The translations under genes and the position numbers were made by a program. DNA of 64,000 nucleotides from NCBI GenBank assembly GCA_020740775.1, contig JAHEWK010000002.1, forward strand, positions 4,712,001 to 4,776,000, given 5' to 3'. A model generated the notes under the pieces. The model saw nothing but the letters and a program-made list of their open reading frames with translations, ran no database searches and was not told the origin of the DNA. This document shows, piece after piece, positions 34,001 through 46,638 of this stretch. The stretch is from Ilyonectria destructans. Its lineage: Eukaryota > Ascomycota > Sordariomycetes > Hypocreales > Nectriaceae. Position 1 is the first letter of the stretch; the number at the start of each line of letters is the position of its first letter.

Positions 34001-35125
34001 AATTTTTCTGAAGCTGTTTGTGATAGTTAAATCTCTGAGTTTGCGAGTAAGTGGCTAGGATGGGCTTAGAGTACAACTGCCGTAGTTGAAAGCGCCTAAA
34101 ATTGGACTGAATTAGTAGAGAGGACACAGGAGACTGGTGGAATTACATAAGAGTCTTCTGAAATAGCTTCTGATACAGCGGCAACATCTGCAATCGGGCC
34201 TGAGGATGTGGATGGTGCAAATTGAGACTAAGTAGGAATTGTCGTTTGTAAAAATACTAAAAACAAGAGTCGTAAGTGTGAAGATGTGTACAGAAGTTTT
34301 ACATGCGTGATGTCTACATGCGTGATGTTCTCCTCAATAAACATGTCTTAGGGTTTGGTTAAACGTGACTCATTGGCGAGGCGCAAAGCCAGTTAGTGTT
34401 GACATTGTGCAAGAGCAAAGAGGCCACAATATGGCACCTAGATCAGCGACACGAGCCTAGAATATGCAGTAGAGACCGAGGTTCGGCATAATATTTAAAC
34501 CAGCTGCGTGACAAATACCAGACCTGACCATCATCTGTTGGATGCCTAAAGCATGGATCAGAACTCTCGGCGTAGCATTAACCAACTAAAAATAGGATAC
34601 CATTAATTGGTCTTGTGGATCTCGTCTTGATAAAATGCTCTTAATAAAACAGCCGAGTGTGCCACCTTGCATCAAATTTGTGTCGGCTGGAAAAATAGTC
34701 GCTGATCTGCACAACTTGTTCCAATGATCACTCCTGGGTGCCTCCCCTTACTCTGTTTTAGTTGGGACTTACCCCGGATTGGAAAGTGGGTGGATTCCTT
34801 TTTTGGACTAGGGCTTTTCAAACGACCCATGCATGGGAATGGGAGATTGATGCCTCGTTCACTATAAATTTTACTGTGGCATTTGACCTGTTAGTCGTGA
34901 TATTTAGGACCCTTAAAGAATGCCTTTTGTTTTGTGACCCTCACATAAATTTCCCCTGCCTCAACATCCATTGCTAAGGCCAATGCCAATTAGACCTTGA
35001 GCGCCCAACACCCAAGAACCCGACCCGTCAAACTGGGTTGATGCATCTCATCATTTCTGGGTCTTTGAAAACCCATATCAACGAATCCGTATATCCAGAA
35101 ACTGGCTGAAAAAGGAAGGGGGAGG
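31003..35125. other. 4.1-kb interval without a convincing gene
   Basis: Numerous stops in all frames and AT-rich patches. Some minus-strand fragments look weakly coding, for example 32960-33151 (FDYPPEMAIKASIQTAKL followed by LAAQAWGIFVQSRDEE) and 31793-31975. They do not join into a gene by obvious splicing. These may be remnants of a decayed gene. No terminal repeats, tRNA or other element was recognised. Confidence 0.4.
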
Positions 35126-35705
35126 ATGCCACGAGTCCGTCGACGTTCCAAGAAGCACTCGCGAGTAAGCCGAACAGAGGACGACTGGAAAGACGTCTCA
35201 GAGCCAGCTCAGAGGCGGCGGATCCAAAATCGCAACGCCCAACGCAAGTTTAGTGAGTGGTGAGATGTAGCGGCATCGGGTGTACTAAGACTAACACGAA
35301 ACCAAAGGGCAGAAGATCAAAGAAACAGCTGAAAAAGCCGAAAGGGACTCTTTAAACCAATCAAATTCCCAAAATAGCTATCGTACCCTTGATGCTCTTG
35401 AGATGGCTGAGGAGAGTGAAGTCAGTGGACTCCCATGGGGCAGCATCAACCTACGACATATTATAGCAAAGGGCCACGAAGAGCAGAGGACACAAGCTCA
35501 GCAAAACCAACTATTAGCGGATGCAAGTATTCTTTGCGGATCCTCTGACACAGAGCTGCCGACGCGATTAGCAACTCCATTGCTAGATGCAATGGGTGCG
35601 TTTTACATCCCACCTGACCTGTTAACAATACATACAGGATTCCCAATAGTATGGCCTGAGCCATCTGAACAAGGTGAAACTGGAAGGTCCCTTTGCCCTG
35701 CATAA
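35126..35705 (+). CDS. Small bZIP protein
   Basis: Two exons (35126-35252, 35308-35705; 55-nt intron) give 174 residues. The N-terminus is basic (MPRVRRRSKKHSRVSR). DDWKDVSEPAQRRRIQNRNAQRKF leads across the splice site into RQKIKETAEKAERD, a standard fungal bZIP basic region with the start of a short zipper. The C-terminal part (LPWGSINLRHIIAKGHEEQ) is not recognised. It probably binds DNA as a dimer in the nucleus. It lies 461 bp upstream of a second regulator on the same strand, a layout seen near fungal metabolic clusters. Confidence 0.78.
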
Positions 35706-36166
35706 TGCGCTGAAGGGATACTTGCTGTACCTTGAATGTAAATAAGTTAGGAGGAGTACCGAGGTAGTTCGGCTCTGATTTGGGAACAAGATTCGTAGGA
35801 AAGCTGATGCACAACGGATTAGCTCTCTTCAATTAATGGCGTCAAATGATATTGCACGACAAGACCAACCTACCTCCCAGCATTGAAACTTTTGCCGGAC
35901 CTTCTCTTCTCATCGCCTCCTGCATGTCAGCTGAGAATAGCGCGGAACGGGGAATCTCGGGTGTGACACTGTGGTCCAATAAGAAAAGACACGGAGTGCA
36001 ACCCTTGTCAGAGCCAGCCTCCATACCTTACTCGAAATGGAGATCACCCACATGCCAAATCAGGTTTGGTCTGGATCGCCAAAGCGGAGTTAAACAGCTT
36101 GCGTCCTCCTCTCCCACGAATGCCTTCATGTCTGAGAAAAGCGGTCGACAGCGTACCTCAGCGACA
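35706..36166. other. Intergenic; promoter of the regulator at 36167
   Basis: The downstream frame is open back to 35846 but the extra part is not protein-like, so 36167 is taken as the start. No motif is assigned. Confidence 0.45.
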
Positions 36167-38072
36167 ATGGCATCTGGACAACCGGCGCCATTACTCTTTT
36201 TAGACCACCTATCAACTGATAGTTTTCGCAAGGAGCGCCAATTAGACACACGAGCAAAGGCTCACGCATCGAGGCAAGGCCATCAGCTTAAATCTACCCA
36301 ACCAAAAAGCTTCAAGTTCGTCTCTTGCTTCTCGGGGGGTGGGACTGGGCGAGGCTCGGGTCTCGCCGAGACGAAGGCGTCCACTAAGCCCAGTGGTCGT
36401 CCGGCAAAGAGCAAGTCCATGCCCAAAAGAAGTCGCCCGAATGATCAGGATGCCTCTCAGCTGAAACCCAGGGGTATCACGCCCCGCGGGATAGGCGTCG
36501 GTGTCTGGGATCCATTCAACTCCCTTATCGTCCCGAACCTTGCACAAGACGAGCATTTTATGCTCCACTATGGTATGTTGCTCCCCTTCATTGAACCGCT
36601 CTCTAATGCGACTCCCTGTCCCGCATACCCTCCGATTTATACTTGCATAACAAGGACTCGTTAAATAATCCCAGCTGACGCTCTTTCATAGCCTTTTCCA
36701 CCACCTGGTCGGCTTTTGGAGAGTCGGAGGGGGGCAAAAACACATTTGTCCAGCACTGGATGTGGCGGACCATGGAGAACCCTGCGACATTATATGCCCA
36801 ACTGCTAGGCTCCTCTACTCACTATATCCTCTCCTGCTCCGAGTCCATGACCCATAGTCATACCATCACTATGGGCCTGCAATGGAAGGCCCAAGCTATC
36901 CAAGCCCTACGATGCGAGATCGACGGGTACCAGGCATTCCCTGACGTTGCCATTGCTGACAGCGCACTGGTCGCCATTTTCGTGCTAGCCGTCCACGGCG
37001 GGTTTGACATTTCGCCGCAGCCTGAGCCACATCCATTGTCACCATTGGCTACTTACCGCGATATGCATATATATGGTAGGATGACGTTTGCCGAAGAGCA
37101 TGTAAGGGCTCTATATACCTTCATTGAGCAACGAGGTGGGCTTGGGCATATTGATCAACCCACATTCGGATGTGTCATGCACCTGTACGTTTCCCCGAAG
37201 ATAATATGTTCGTCCAATGTCACCTATATACACGGCCATCTTCGAAAGGGCCTATCAACTAATCTATTCTATAAAGGCTCGACATGCTGTACAATGCTCG
37301 CCTGGGGTCGGTACCGAGATTTCCCTGCGATCGCCAGCTGCAAGCCATTCTGCAAACTGAACTATGGCAACCTGATCAAAAAGCTACGCATTTGCTCAAG
37401 ATTCTGGGGAGAGCGTTTCGACCAGGGCTTGGGGACGAGTCGTTGCTCCCAACGGCCCAACTGGACCAAAATATGACTGATATACTAACAACCATGGCTG
37501 AGATTACTGTCGCACTTGACCACTTCCACCGCGGCGGGTCCGGGGCTCCCGAGTCACTTGATGTCCTTGCCAACAACTGCGATTGGGTATCGCACAAACT
37601 CTTGTCAACAACTTCATACCTTACGCCAGATGCCGACGAGCTCAATGCTTGCCAACTGCCAATAGAAACAGGGCCCGTATTACGCGAAATTTGTCGGTTG
37701 TCAAGTCTAATTTTCCTTGACATGATTATTTTACCCACCCCACATCATGCTCAGATAAAATACCGTCACTCCTTGACAATGTTGCCTCTCGTGTCCACAT
37801 TACAAGGGAGCGAATGGAATGCAGATGGATGCGTCTCGGAATTTCTTATCTGGGCCACCATGCTGGGAGCTGTTGCCTCAAGATTTACAGAACTCCACGG
37901 GTCTTACCTTGATCTTGTTCACGAATATCAAACCACACGGTGCTCGACGTGGGAGATTATAAGGCCAAGAATCAACAGGCATTTATGGCTGGATTGTGTG
38001 TGTGACCTACCGGCGGAGATTGTCTGGTCTGAAGCGCAGCAACGACGTGTTTCTGCGGATAACTGCACTTAG
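36167..38072 (+). CDS. Fungal transcription-factor-like protein without a zinc cluster
   Basis: Three exons (36167-36572, 36692-37184, 37277-38072; introns 119 and 92 nt) give 564 residues. The N-terminus (PLLFLDHLSTDSFRKERQ, then RAKAHASRQGH) matches the start of many fungal regulators that lack a Zn2Cys6 domain. A basic linker (SGRPAKSKSMPKRSRPN) follows. GVWDPFNSLIVPNLAQDEHF, then HWMWRTMENPATLYAQLLG and later ALCEIDGYQ-like text and IATYRDMHIYGRM-like blocks resemble the fungal_trans_2 region. A regulatory role is inferred from family resemblance. It lies on the same strand as the small bZIP and upstream of the PEBP gene. Confidence 0.72.
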
Positions 38073-38687
38073 GATAGAATCTTTTGAGACGATAATACGA
38101 GTAGCAACCCTCAAATGCATGACCTCCCATTATACTGGAATGAGAGTAATTGAAGGTTTTACGGAATCTAACATCTAAAAATGTCGCAGATTCTGCAGCT
38201 GTACATGCCTGTTAACCCGGAAAATGTGCTCTCAAGTGGTTTGCTAGCGAATGCTATCGCAAAGCGCGGCAATCACAGCTTCTGCTATAGCCTTTGCATC
38301 CATGTAGTTCCACACTCGTAGCGCCTGTATTCATGCAGGGGCCTCCCATTTGGAGCACGCTGCAGCGCCTTTGAAGTCAATTTAAAGGGCGGTATTAAAG
38401 TCACAGTTTGACTTATTCTTGGCGAACATGGACAGAATGCAAGTGCGGGGTTGTCTTGGCTGCTCGTTCGATGATACGGAGAAATAGTCAAAGAATTATT
38501 CCACCAGTCAACACGAGATGCCAGCAACCACCCCGGTTTGGGACCTGCTATAACTACGCTGGAATGTAGACCATTTCGTCTCAGTCACTTGAGACTCGTG
38601 CCAGAGAAAGCCTATTATTAGCACAATATTTCGCCCTGGTCAAGCGATTCCCAAACATTATCCAGAACACTTTATCCTTTCCGCAAT
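38073..38687. other. Intergenic, no gene seen
   Basis: About 0.6 kb upstream of the PEBP gene. Nothing recognisable. Confidence 0.5.
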
Positions 38688-39424
38688 ATGGCTCTCGAAG
38701 ACCTGGCACAAGCCTTGGCGAGCTCCTTGGAACAGGCTAAGCTGGTCCCTGGTTCCGCCGCAAGCATCATTCCACAAGATTTCAAGCCCACAACGGAGCT
38801 GAGTGTGAAATTTAATGGAAGATCCCTCGACTTGGGCAACTTGTTCCGCTCCAGCGAATGCAAATCAGCTCCGAGTATTAGCTTCAGCGCAGAGGTGAGT
38901 CGCGGCTATTGGAATATTCCCTAGAGCGGATGTTTAAGTCGTCTAGGTTAATGCTACGTCGCAAGCATCATACCTGCTCCTCCTCGTTGACCCCGACGCA
39001 CCGACACCCGATGATCCAAAGTTCGCCTTCTGGCGTCACTGGGTTCTTCCTGGGCTGCAAGTTGCTGGTGGAGAAAATCAAACAGTCACCCAGACTAAGG
39101 ACGCCTTGACCGAGTATCTTGGACCGGGCCCAAAGGACGAGTATGTCAAATTCCCTCCAGGTTCCTTTCTTATTCCCAGAATGCTTAAGAGCTATTGGTA
39201 TGCATCAAGTACTGACTAGGATAAAAAATAGCTCGAAACCTCATCGATACCTATTCCTTCTCTTCCGAGAGCCTGTTGGCCTTAGCCTGGCTAAAGAGGA
39301 TGTAGGTGGTGAGGAATTTGTACAGAGACGATCCTTCGAACCCGCCACATTCATTCAGAAGAACCAACTGCACCTCGTCGGAATGAACTGGATGCTTGGA
39401 GCTGGCGATGGATGGAAAGAGTAA
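38688..39424 (+). CDS. Phosphatidylethanolamine-binding protein (PEBP/YbhB/TFS1-like)
   Basis: Three exons (38688-38894, 38947-39140, 39232-39424) give 197 residues. YLLLLVDPDAPTPDDPKFAFWRHWVLPGL contains the PEBP ligand-pocket signature DPDAP...WRHW (residues about 79-105). Late in the protein are RYLFLLFREP and FIQKNQLHLVGMNWML, typical of the yeast Tfs1 (carboxypeptidase Y inhibitor) branch. No signal peptide, so it is cytosolic. It may bind phospholipid or inhibit a protease. The 3' end faces the NRPS-like gene tail to tail, 133 bp apart. Confidence 0.9.
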
Positions 39425-39557
39425 AATGTTTTTGAGGGTTTGATAGAAATGCATCAATAGATAGCGTCTCTTTGCAATAATGGATTGTACCTTCTTAAAA
39501 CACAAACGAAGCCTAATGAAAAATCCTGCCTTGAACAATGCTGACCCGCCTAATTGC

Positions 39558-42500
39558 TTAGACCCAATGCTTCTTCCAGCTCGCTACGCACTTTGCAAGC
39601 AGCCCGCTAGTAACTACATCGTATCCATCTTGAATCGCGCTACTTCTCTTCTCGGTTTCACTTGTCTCAAACACTAAACCTCCCCGACCTGGCTTGTCGT
39701 TATCGTATTTCTCGGCAAAAAAGTCAAGCAACTTGACAGTTGGGTTTAGTATTGGGTCTTGCTCGCCGTCTCGTAGCCGCTGCACCCAGTCCCGCTGTGA
39801 AACAATCTCAAATTGGAGCCCAGCAGCCGCCATTGCTGGAAGAACATCTTCCGTCCAGCGGACTGTTACAGGATTCTGTAAATGGTAAACGACGTCTGAG
39901 TCGTCTCGTATCTGGAAATATCCTGCTGTTTGATCCCCAGAACCCGCCAACCCGCTGAGCTCGAGAACAGCTTGGGCGGATTTGTCAACTGGAAGCCACG
40001 AGGGCTTCTCATCTAGAGCAGGAAGGGCGCCCAGCGTAGTGGCCGCGCGGAACATCAGTGGAATCGCTTCTGTTGGGTTCCATAAACCCATGGCAGAGTC
40101 TCCGATAATTTGTCCGGAACGCAGCACGCGTGCTTCTATTCCTGTTGCCACTGCAGCAGAATTGACGATATGTTCTGCCACCCACTTGCTGCGAGCATAC
40201 CCCATATTCTGAGCATGTGCAGGATCCTTGACTAGAGTCTCGAGGACTCGACCTGGTGACGGAGTCCCTGCGGCTGCAGAAATGGAAGAGATGAAGGAAA
40301 GTCGGGCTGGGCGACTGAAAGGAACGGACAAACAGAGGTCCAAGAGGTTTCGGAGACCAGCAATATGCTGGCCCTCAAAGCTCCTGACTGTGAGAGTAAA
40401 GTTGACGGCCCATGCAGAGTGAATCACGGATGTTAGGGTAGACCGGATCGCATCATAAGCATCCTTACCGAGGCCGAGATCAGGGAGACTGAGGTCGGCA
40501 GGGAGGGCTGTGAACTTTGCAGAGTGATGATATGAAGACAAGCCGCTCTCTGCGAGAGACGAGATGATACGCTCATGGGCTGCGCTGTGGTGGGGAGTAA
40601 GGCCGCGGGACTTTAGCGAATCCAGCACACGCTCCTGAGCAGCTGAAGGCGACGAGGCGCGGACGAGACAATAGACATGACGCACTCGAGGAAGAGCAAT
40701 CAGTTGAGACAGGATATGAGCGCCGAGTGATCCGGTCGCGCCGGTGAGAAGCTGCGGGCTTTCGTTAGTACATCGCTTCAAGTGAACTATCTGTCAGGGG
40801 ACAACTTACAACAACCTCACCATCAGGAACTTGCGCACCACGCTTGAATGGCTCAAACGACGAATACTTGGCGACAAGGTCTTGCATAATCTCCGTCTCG
40901 GTCTTTTCTTGGACCGTTGATCCCTTTCTAAGCGAGTAGAGATGGGCCGTTAACTGTAAAACGCTGGGATGCTCGAAAACGACGTTTTGTCCGGGAATAT
41001 TGCCGCCTAGATCGAGCTCGCGGACGATGTAAGCGCGAGTTGTGATGGCTTGCAAGCTGTCGAGACCAGCGGCAAAGAAATCCATCTCGTCAGAGAGGTT
41101 TGCAACGCCAACGCGCTCGGCAAGTAATTTCAGCAGATATTCTTTGAGCTCAGGCATCTCTAGCGCCAAGCGGTCAGCGTTACCAGGAGACTCAAACTTC
41201 TGATACGTCTCCTCAATGATGGTTTCGAAATGCCTGTAGCAGGCGGCGCGGATGACAGTCCCCTTATCCGTGCGAGGATACTCAGTGCCGATCGGCAGTA
41301 TCTCGACCATCTCACGTGAGATGCGACCAAACTGCTCAGCTCTTTCGTTGGCATCTTGGATTGTCGGCCAGAGGATATCGAGAAGTTCCGGAGTTGTCTT
41401 GCCAACGGCATGGTCGCCGGGGATGATAAGGAGTCCTGGAAATGCTTTGCCAACACCAAAGACGAGACACTCTTGCACGAGCTCACTCTGACGAATGCGA
41501 TGCTCGTAAGGTACAGGTAAGACCTTTTCACCATTGAATAGTGTGACACGGTCATCCAGGCGACCCAGGTATTTCCACGCATCAGGAATGGTTGAGTGCT
41601 TGATAAAGGTATCTCGGGTGCGGAATGAGTTGGGCGGATCATCTGAGTTAGAGGTAGTCTTGGTTGGAAGGCCATCCAGAACCACAAGCTCGAAAATGTC
41701 GGTGGTGACCTCATCAAACAGGAGGTATGGCTTCGTCTTGATCAACGGACGAACATAATTCCATGCTTTATCTGTGTCGGGGTCTCTAAGAGACGTCATA
41801 AGCTGACCCATTTCGGTGCTAAGAGATGTTAGCCGGTGTTTCCGTCGTGTCATGATTTGTTACGTACGCGCCATAATGGGATACGATGTTCACACCGTTT
41901 TGCACCAGAAGGTCTCCCAAGTCATCTGGACAGCTGCTTCCACCAAAGAGTACCAGTTTGGCCTTTGCCAGCTCCGCAATGCCTTCTGGTGTCTCGGCCA
42001 ATACTTTGAGGGCGTAAGGTACGCAGTGGAAGCTCTCAAAGTTGGCAGCGTTCATGGCTGCAACGAGGTGTCCATTCGTTAAAGGCAAGTTGGCGTTGTA
42101 CACCGCGGTGCGTTTTCCAGTGACCATTCCGCGGAACATGGTTGATAGTCCATGGTTATGGAAAAGGGGAAGCGTCACAAAAGCGCGCATCCCACTGCCT
42201 GTGGCGTAGTTGCTGAGGCATTGTCTATGGGTCTGGTAGATCGGTTTTGGTAGGCCAGTGCTTCCGGACGAATGCACAATAAACGAAACAGTATTCTCCT
42301 CGTCAATCAACTCTGTCTGGCGCTTGAATCGTGTTGAATATGATGCGTTGTGAGACCAGACCGATTGAGAGATCAACGGAAAGCTCTGAAGTGGGTAAGA
42401 TTCTTGGATACTCTGAGCAACAGGCTCAAGATTTGGTGCTACGATAATTCGAGTGCACTCGGTCTTCTGAAGCAACGAGATGTAGGCCTCAGATGGTAGA

Positions 42501-42943
42501 CGCGTAGAGAGGAACAGAACCGAGAAGCCCATTCGTGAGAGGGCGAGGAGATTGACGATGTAGTCAAGGTTGGACGGGCCCAAAATGCCGACGACTTCAG
42601 CCTTGTTGCTCCGCAACTTCTAAGACATTATTAGGACGGTAAATTGATATGGGAGTGAGTGTCTGACCGTGGGCTTTAGGCCTTGGCTGGTAAGTGCCTT
42701 TGCGGCACTGTCTGCAAAGTCATCGAGTTGTTTTGCGGTATAATCCACAAAGTCGGATGCGCCCAATTTTGAGCTGGGATACGCAATGAGAGGGGTATCA
42801 GGAATGCTCTGAGCCTGGAAAATCAGGAACTCGTTGATGCTGTTGATCTTCTCAGGCTCTATGCTCGCAGTGGCTTCTGTTGGCTCTGCGGCATCCAAGC
42901 TAGGGGCTTGGCCCAAGACGCTTGAGGTGACTGATGCCATCAT
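39558..42943 (-). CDS. NRPS-like carboxylic acid reductase (A-T-R)
   Basis: Four exons (42668-42943, 41868-42619, 40810-41818, 39558-40751) give 1076 residues. The adenylation domain has VHSSGSTGLPKPIYQTH (A3), YGATEMGQL (A5, across a splice) and GRLDDRVTLFNGEKVLP (A7/A8). A carrier domain follows with DFFAAGLDSLQA (phosphopantetheine Ser about residue 577). A thioester-reductase domain starts LLTGATGSLGAHIL with GYARSKWVAEHI (YxxxK). No condensation domain is present. Such enzymes activate an acid as AMP ester, load it as thioester and release it as aldehyde with NADPH. The substrate is unknown. Its promoter shares the CGGAAAAGC motif with downstream sugar-acid genes. Confidence 0.9.
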
Positions 42944-43599
42944 GTTGAAATGGAGAGTAGAGTGTGGACAGAATGGCTACTGTCACCGGCAGAGTCTTAA
43001 TGCACACCAAAATGATACCGAATTAAATCTCACTTGCTCATTTAAGAAGACCAATGGGTGAGCATTTCCCGAAGCAGCCGGGAGAGCAGGGAGACCGGTG
43101 CAGATCGGATGGCGGACGGAAAAGGAGCGGAAAAGCCACCAAGGAAGAATGAGGATTGCCGAGCAGGGATGAGTCGCCACTGCATCCCCGGATCCGACTA
43201 GCTTGAATCTCATCATGCGCTCTGCCGCCGGATCGGCAAGCCGGTCGGATAACATGGACATGAGCAGCGGGTATAGGGAGGAAAGAGTGGTGTTTCAGGC
43301 TGTTGAATGATGGAATTTGACGGCTCGGCATTTCACCGAGCGCCTCAACTTGATATTCCATGGAAACCTGTCTAAAGCTGACTCAGATTGTGTTTGGTAG
43401 TAAGATTTGTTGAACGAATTAGTAGGCTAGCGAGGCAAAAGAAGAGTTCCATACCTACGGCTTGGATGGATGTAGTATATACGCCCAGTCCCTTCAACAA
43501 GCTCCATTGGTCCATCCAGAGAAACCTTTAAGTTCAAGTAATACGAGGCCAAGTAATTTGTTCGAATTTACTACCATATGATCGCTCACTGATAACATG
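42944..43599 (-). promoter_or_regulatory. NRPS-like gene promoter with CGGAAAAGCCACC and GATCGG motifs
   Basis: Upstream of ATG 42943. It contains CGGAAAAGG at 43117-43125 and CGGAAAAGCCACC at 43128-43140. GATCGGAT starts near 43103, CGGATCCG near 43193, and CGGATCGG followed by CCGGTCGGAT near 43223-43245. CGG half-sites are typical targets of Zn2Cys6 proteins. The function is inferred from recurrence in neighbouring promoters. Confidence 0.5.
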
Positions 43600-46331
43600 C
43601 TAAAGAGCGTTGTGTATTTCCTCGCCGAGACCAATATTCCAGCCTTCCAACTCTCCGACGCCAAGAATTGACTGTAAATCACCCATACCTCCGGTAACCT
43701 GTGATTGAGTAGGTTAGCTAGTTTCTCCCTCCAAGGAAATGCCAGTGCAAAAATAGGGCTCCTCACCAAAGAATCAAATTGGCCCCAGCCAGTCATCTGG
43801 ATGATTGAACTTCCTGGACTGCCATCTGCAAATCCCAGTCCATCATCCTGGCCGATGGACAACTGGCCACCGACGTTTCCGGAAGCAGAATCAAGGCCCA
43901 TATGCCCTGCTTGTAAATCGACGAGGCCTGTATTTCCGAAGCGTTCCAAGTTCAAATGCCCTCCTTGCATGTCTAGCCCAGTACCGGTACCATCGTCTTG
44001 TTCAGCAGTTAATGCAAAGAGATGAGCATTGTGACGCAGAAGCTCTGCCCGTAGCTCCTGGAGAACAACACCGTAGCGATGGGCGAGCGACCCGCTAATG
44101 GCAATTGATGTAATCTGGAGTTGGCATTTGGTTGCGGCGTGAAATGCAGGGAGGTAGGTTTCTGGCGGTGCATTCCGTTGTTGGATGGCGAAGACGTACA
44201 GTATCACAACGGCACAGAATGCAAAGTAGTGCGAGAACTGCTCGTGTCAGCCTTGGAACCTCAACATCTCCTGCACAAATATAAGAAACATACCCAGAAA
44301 GTATTATACAGCTGCCCGCTTGCGTTTAGCTCGTCTATTTTGCCCACAATGTTCATTGCGGCGACGAGACAGGCCTGAGCGTGCTCATTCGTCAAGCGTT
44401 GGTTGTGATTAGCAGTCCCACGCCTAGGCGCTCCAAGGTTTGCCAGACTGGCAAAGTTTCTGAGGAGAAAAGGTCGGTGAATCAAGATCCGCGCGTGCCA
44501 ACATGCGAGGTTGAGGACGTTTCTCTGGCGAAGGAATATGGGTTGAAGGAGAGACGGATCGATCCCAGTCGTGTCGACGAGATACGCGAGGTTGCTGCGC
44601 CATTCGTCGATCTCCTTTGAATACTTGGCAGCAAGCTTGTACTGGCTCTCGGTGGATGGTGGGCGGATGCCGTAGAAATCGCGGAGAATATTGGCCACGA
44701 TGCTCGAGAGCCTGTATGTATGAGTGGAAGTCGAGCGAATTGTGTCTTGTGGCTTACTTTATGTGGGCTATAGACCCAGACATGACAGATTGGAGACTGG
44801 AGGTTGACAGCGACGACAATTGACCACGAGCAAGTCGATAATCATCGACGCAAAGAGGCAATTCTTGGTCGATGTCATCATCGTGAAATGTCCGCGGCCT
44901 TCCAAGGGCGGAACTGAGATAGGTGTCGAGATTGTAAGCACACCAGAAAGTTCGTTTGCGACACTCCAAGTCAACGTGATCGACAACACTATTCACGTCA
45001 ACTCGAGACTTGCGATGAATTCCCAGTGCGAGCATCAGATGAGCGGTAGTCCCGAACAGACTCCAGCAGTGGTTGAGTCGTGAATGAGACAAGAGATAGA
45101 TGCACTGTGCCAGTCTCGCCTGCACACTGGTGAGACGGATGGCGCCTTTTTCGGCAGACAACTGATCTTCAGCGGCGGAAAAGAAGCGTGCACTGCGTAA
45201 ATACAGTCAGTAATAGTAACAGATGCCATGTAATGGGGTTGAGACCTTGTAGTTGGTAGGACGGTCCCTGCCTTTGACTTGGGGAAGTTCTCGGCATGGG
45301 CAAACACCATAAACAGTACCGCAGTCCTGCTTCGCGCCGCAGACTGCTCTTGCATGGTGCCGTGAGTGTCGTAGAGCTCCTGGAGCCATGTTTCCACGGT
45401 TGGACGGTGCAGGAATCTGTGAGTCGCTGATGCGAACTCAAAGTACCTGCAGAGTAATGAATCGGCCTCAGACCGCGGCGGAAGGATCAGGAACCGAGGG
45501 TCAAACTGGGGAAGCGGCAAGTCACCAAAGGTAAAGATGGATGAGTCTGAGGGGGTTGTAGGCCCCTGTTGCTTCAGCTTCCTCTGAATCCGCAGCAGAA
45601 ATGAAGCTCCAGAGGCAGGACCGACATAGTGGCCTTGCAGATCAACCTGTGCCGGCTCTGGAGAGTTACGAGAGGACAGCGTCGTTGAGATACCACGGGG
45701 GCCTTTGGGAGGTTCGAGGGCCTGGTGCTCAATGGAGACGGGGCTAGGAATGTGCTCATCCGGCTGGTGTACATGCGTCTGGTCTCTGATGGCCGCTCCA
45801 CTGAGCTGCTGTTCTGTGGCGCGCGGCGCGTTGGCTGTCTCCTCGGTGTCCATCTCAATGGACGGGAGGCGTCCCCGGCGATATGACGCTGTATACTTGC
45901 ATTGAAGTCGAAGACGGGAGCAGACAGCACAGGGGTACTTTCCGGAGCAGCGCGTCTTACGACTAAGAGAGATGTTAGCAACAGCACCAACGGCACCAAC
46001 AGCCCCAATGCATTCCTGTGGCGATTCGAGGCGTCGACGTATCCATCCACACACATATCCTCACCGGCCAACTCCGGATACCCTGTACTATCAAACAAGC
46101 CAGAACCTCGAAGAACCACTTATACACGGCACGAAGGAATTCCAAGACGTGGAAGGGGAGAACTCACGCCTTGCAGCGATCACAGGCCCTGCTGGCCCGG
46201 CTCCTCACATGAGGCGACTTTCGCGTCTTGGCTGGCGGTTCCTCATGATTGTCATCATTGCTGGTGCCGTACTCATGCTCGCTGGCCCCCGGATCCTCGC
46301 GGTGCACGCTGGAGCGGTCGTCAGTATCCAT
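43600..46331 (-). CDS. Zn2Cys6 transcription factor (cluster regulator candidate)
   Basis: Six exons (46168-46331, 45246-45962, 44758-45192, 44294-44711, 43767-44237, 43600-43698) give 767 residues. The zinc cluster spans the first intron: RACDRCKA in exon 1, then RKTRCSGKYPCAVCSRLRLQC in exon 2, all six cysteines present. The first intron is long (205 nt, GCTAAC branch near the acceptor). The central part is a fungal_trans domain with FLHRPTVETWLQELY, then HLMLALGIHRKS and CRKRTFWCAYNLDTYLSSALGRPRTF. The C-terminus is Gly-rich. A nuclear DNA-binding regulator. Its own promoter carries CGGAAAAGC-type sites, suggesting autoregulation. It lies between the NRPS-like and dehydratase genes on the same strand. 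Confidence 0.92.
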
Positions 46332-46638
46332 AGTCGTGTCTATCCCTGAGCGAAGCGACCGCTGAGCAAGCTGGGGAGATGGAAAAGGAGTCGGAAAAGG
46401 CTTTCGGCTGAGTGGGTGGTGCGGAGTCGTTCTGTTTTTGTACGTGGTGCTTTTCCGCCGGCGCATCGGATCTTCAGCGGGGTAACGCATGCGGCCCGAG
46501 AGAGAGAATCCGGGGTCGTCGTTTGAATGGACACGGATTGGATCGCTTGTACGAGTTTATTTTCTAGAGTCTAGTCTCGTCTAGGGTAGAGTGAAGTAGA
46601 GGGAACCATCCTTGATCGTCTGTTGAGTGTGACATCCT
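46332..46638 (-). promoter_or_regulatory. Zn2Cys6 gene promoter with CGGAAAAG motifs
   Basis: Contains TCGGAAAAGG at 46391-46400 and GTGGTGCTTTTCCG at 46444-46457 (reverse complement CGGAAAAGCACCAC), followed by CATCGGAT near 46464. The gap also covers the 3' flank of the dehydratase gene. Confidence 0.5.
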
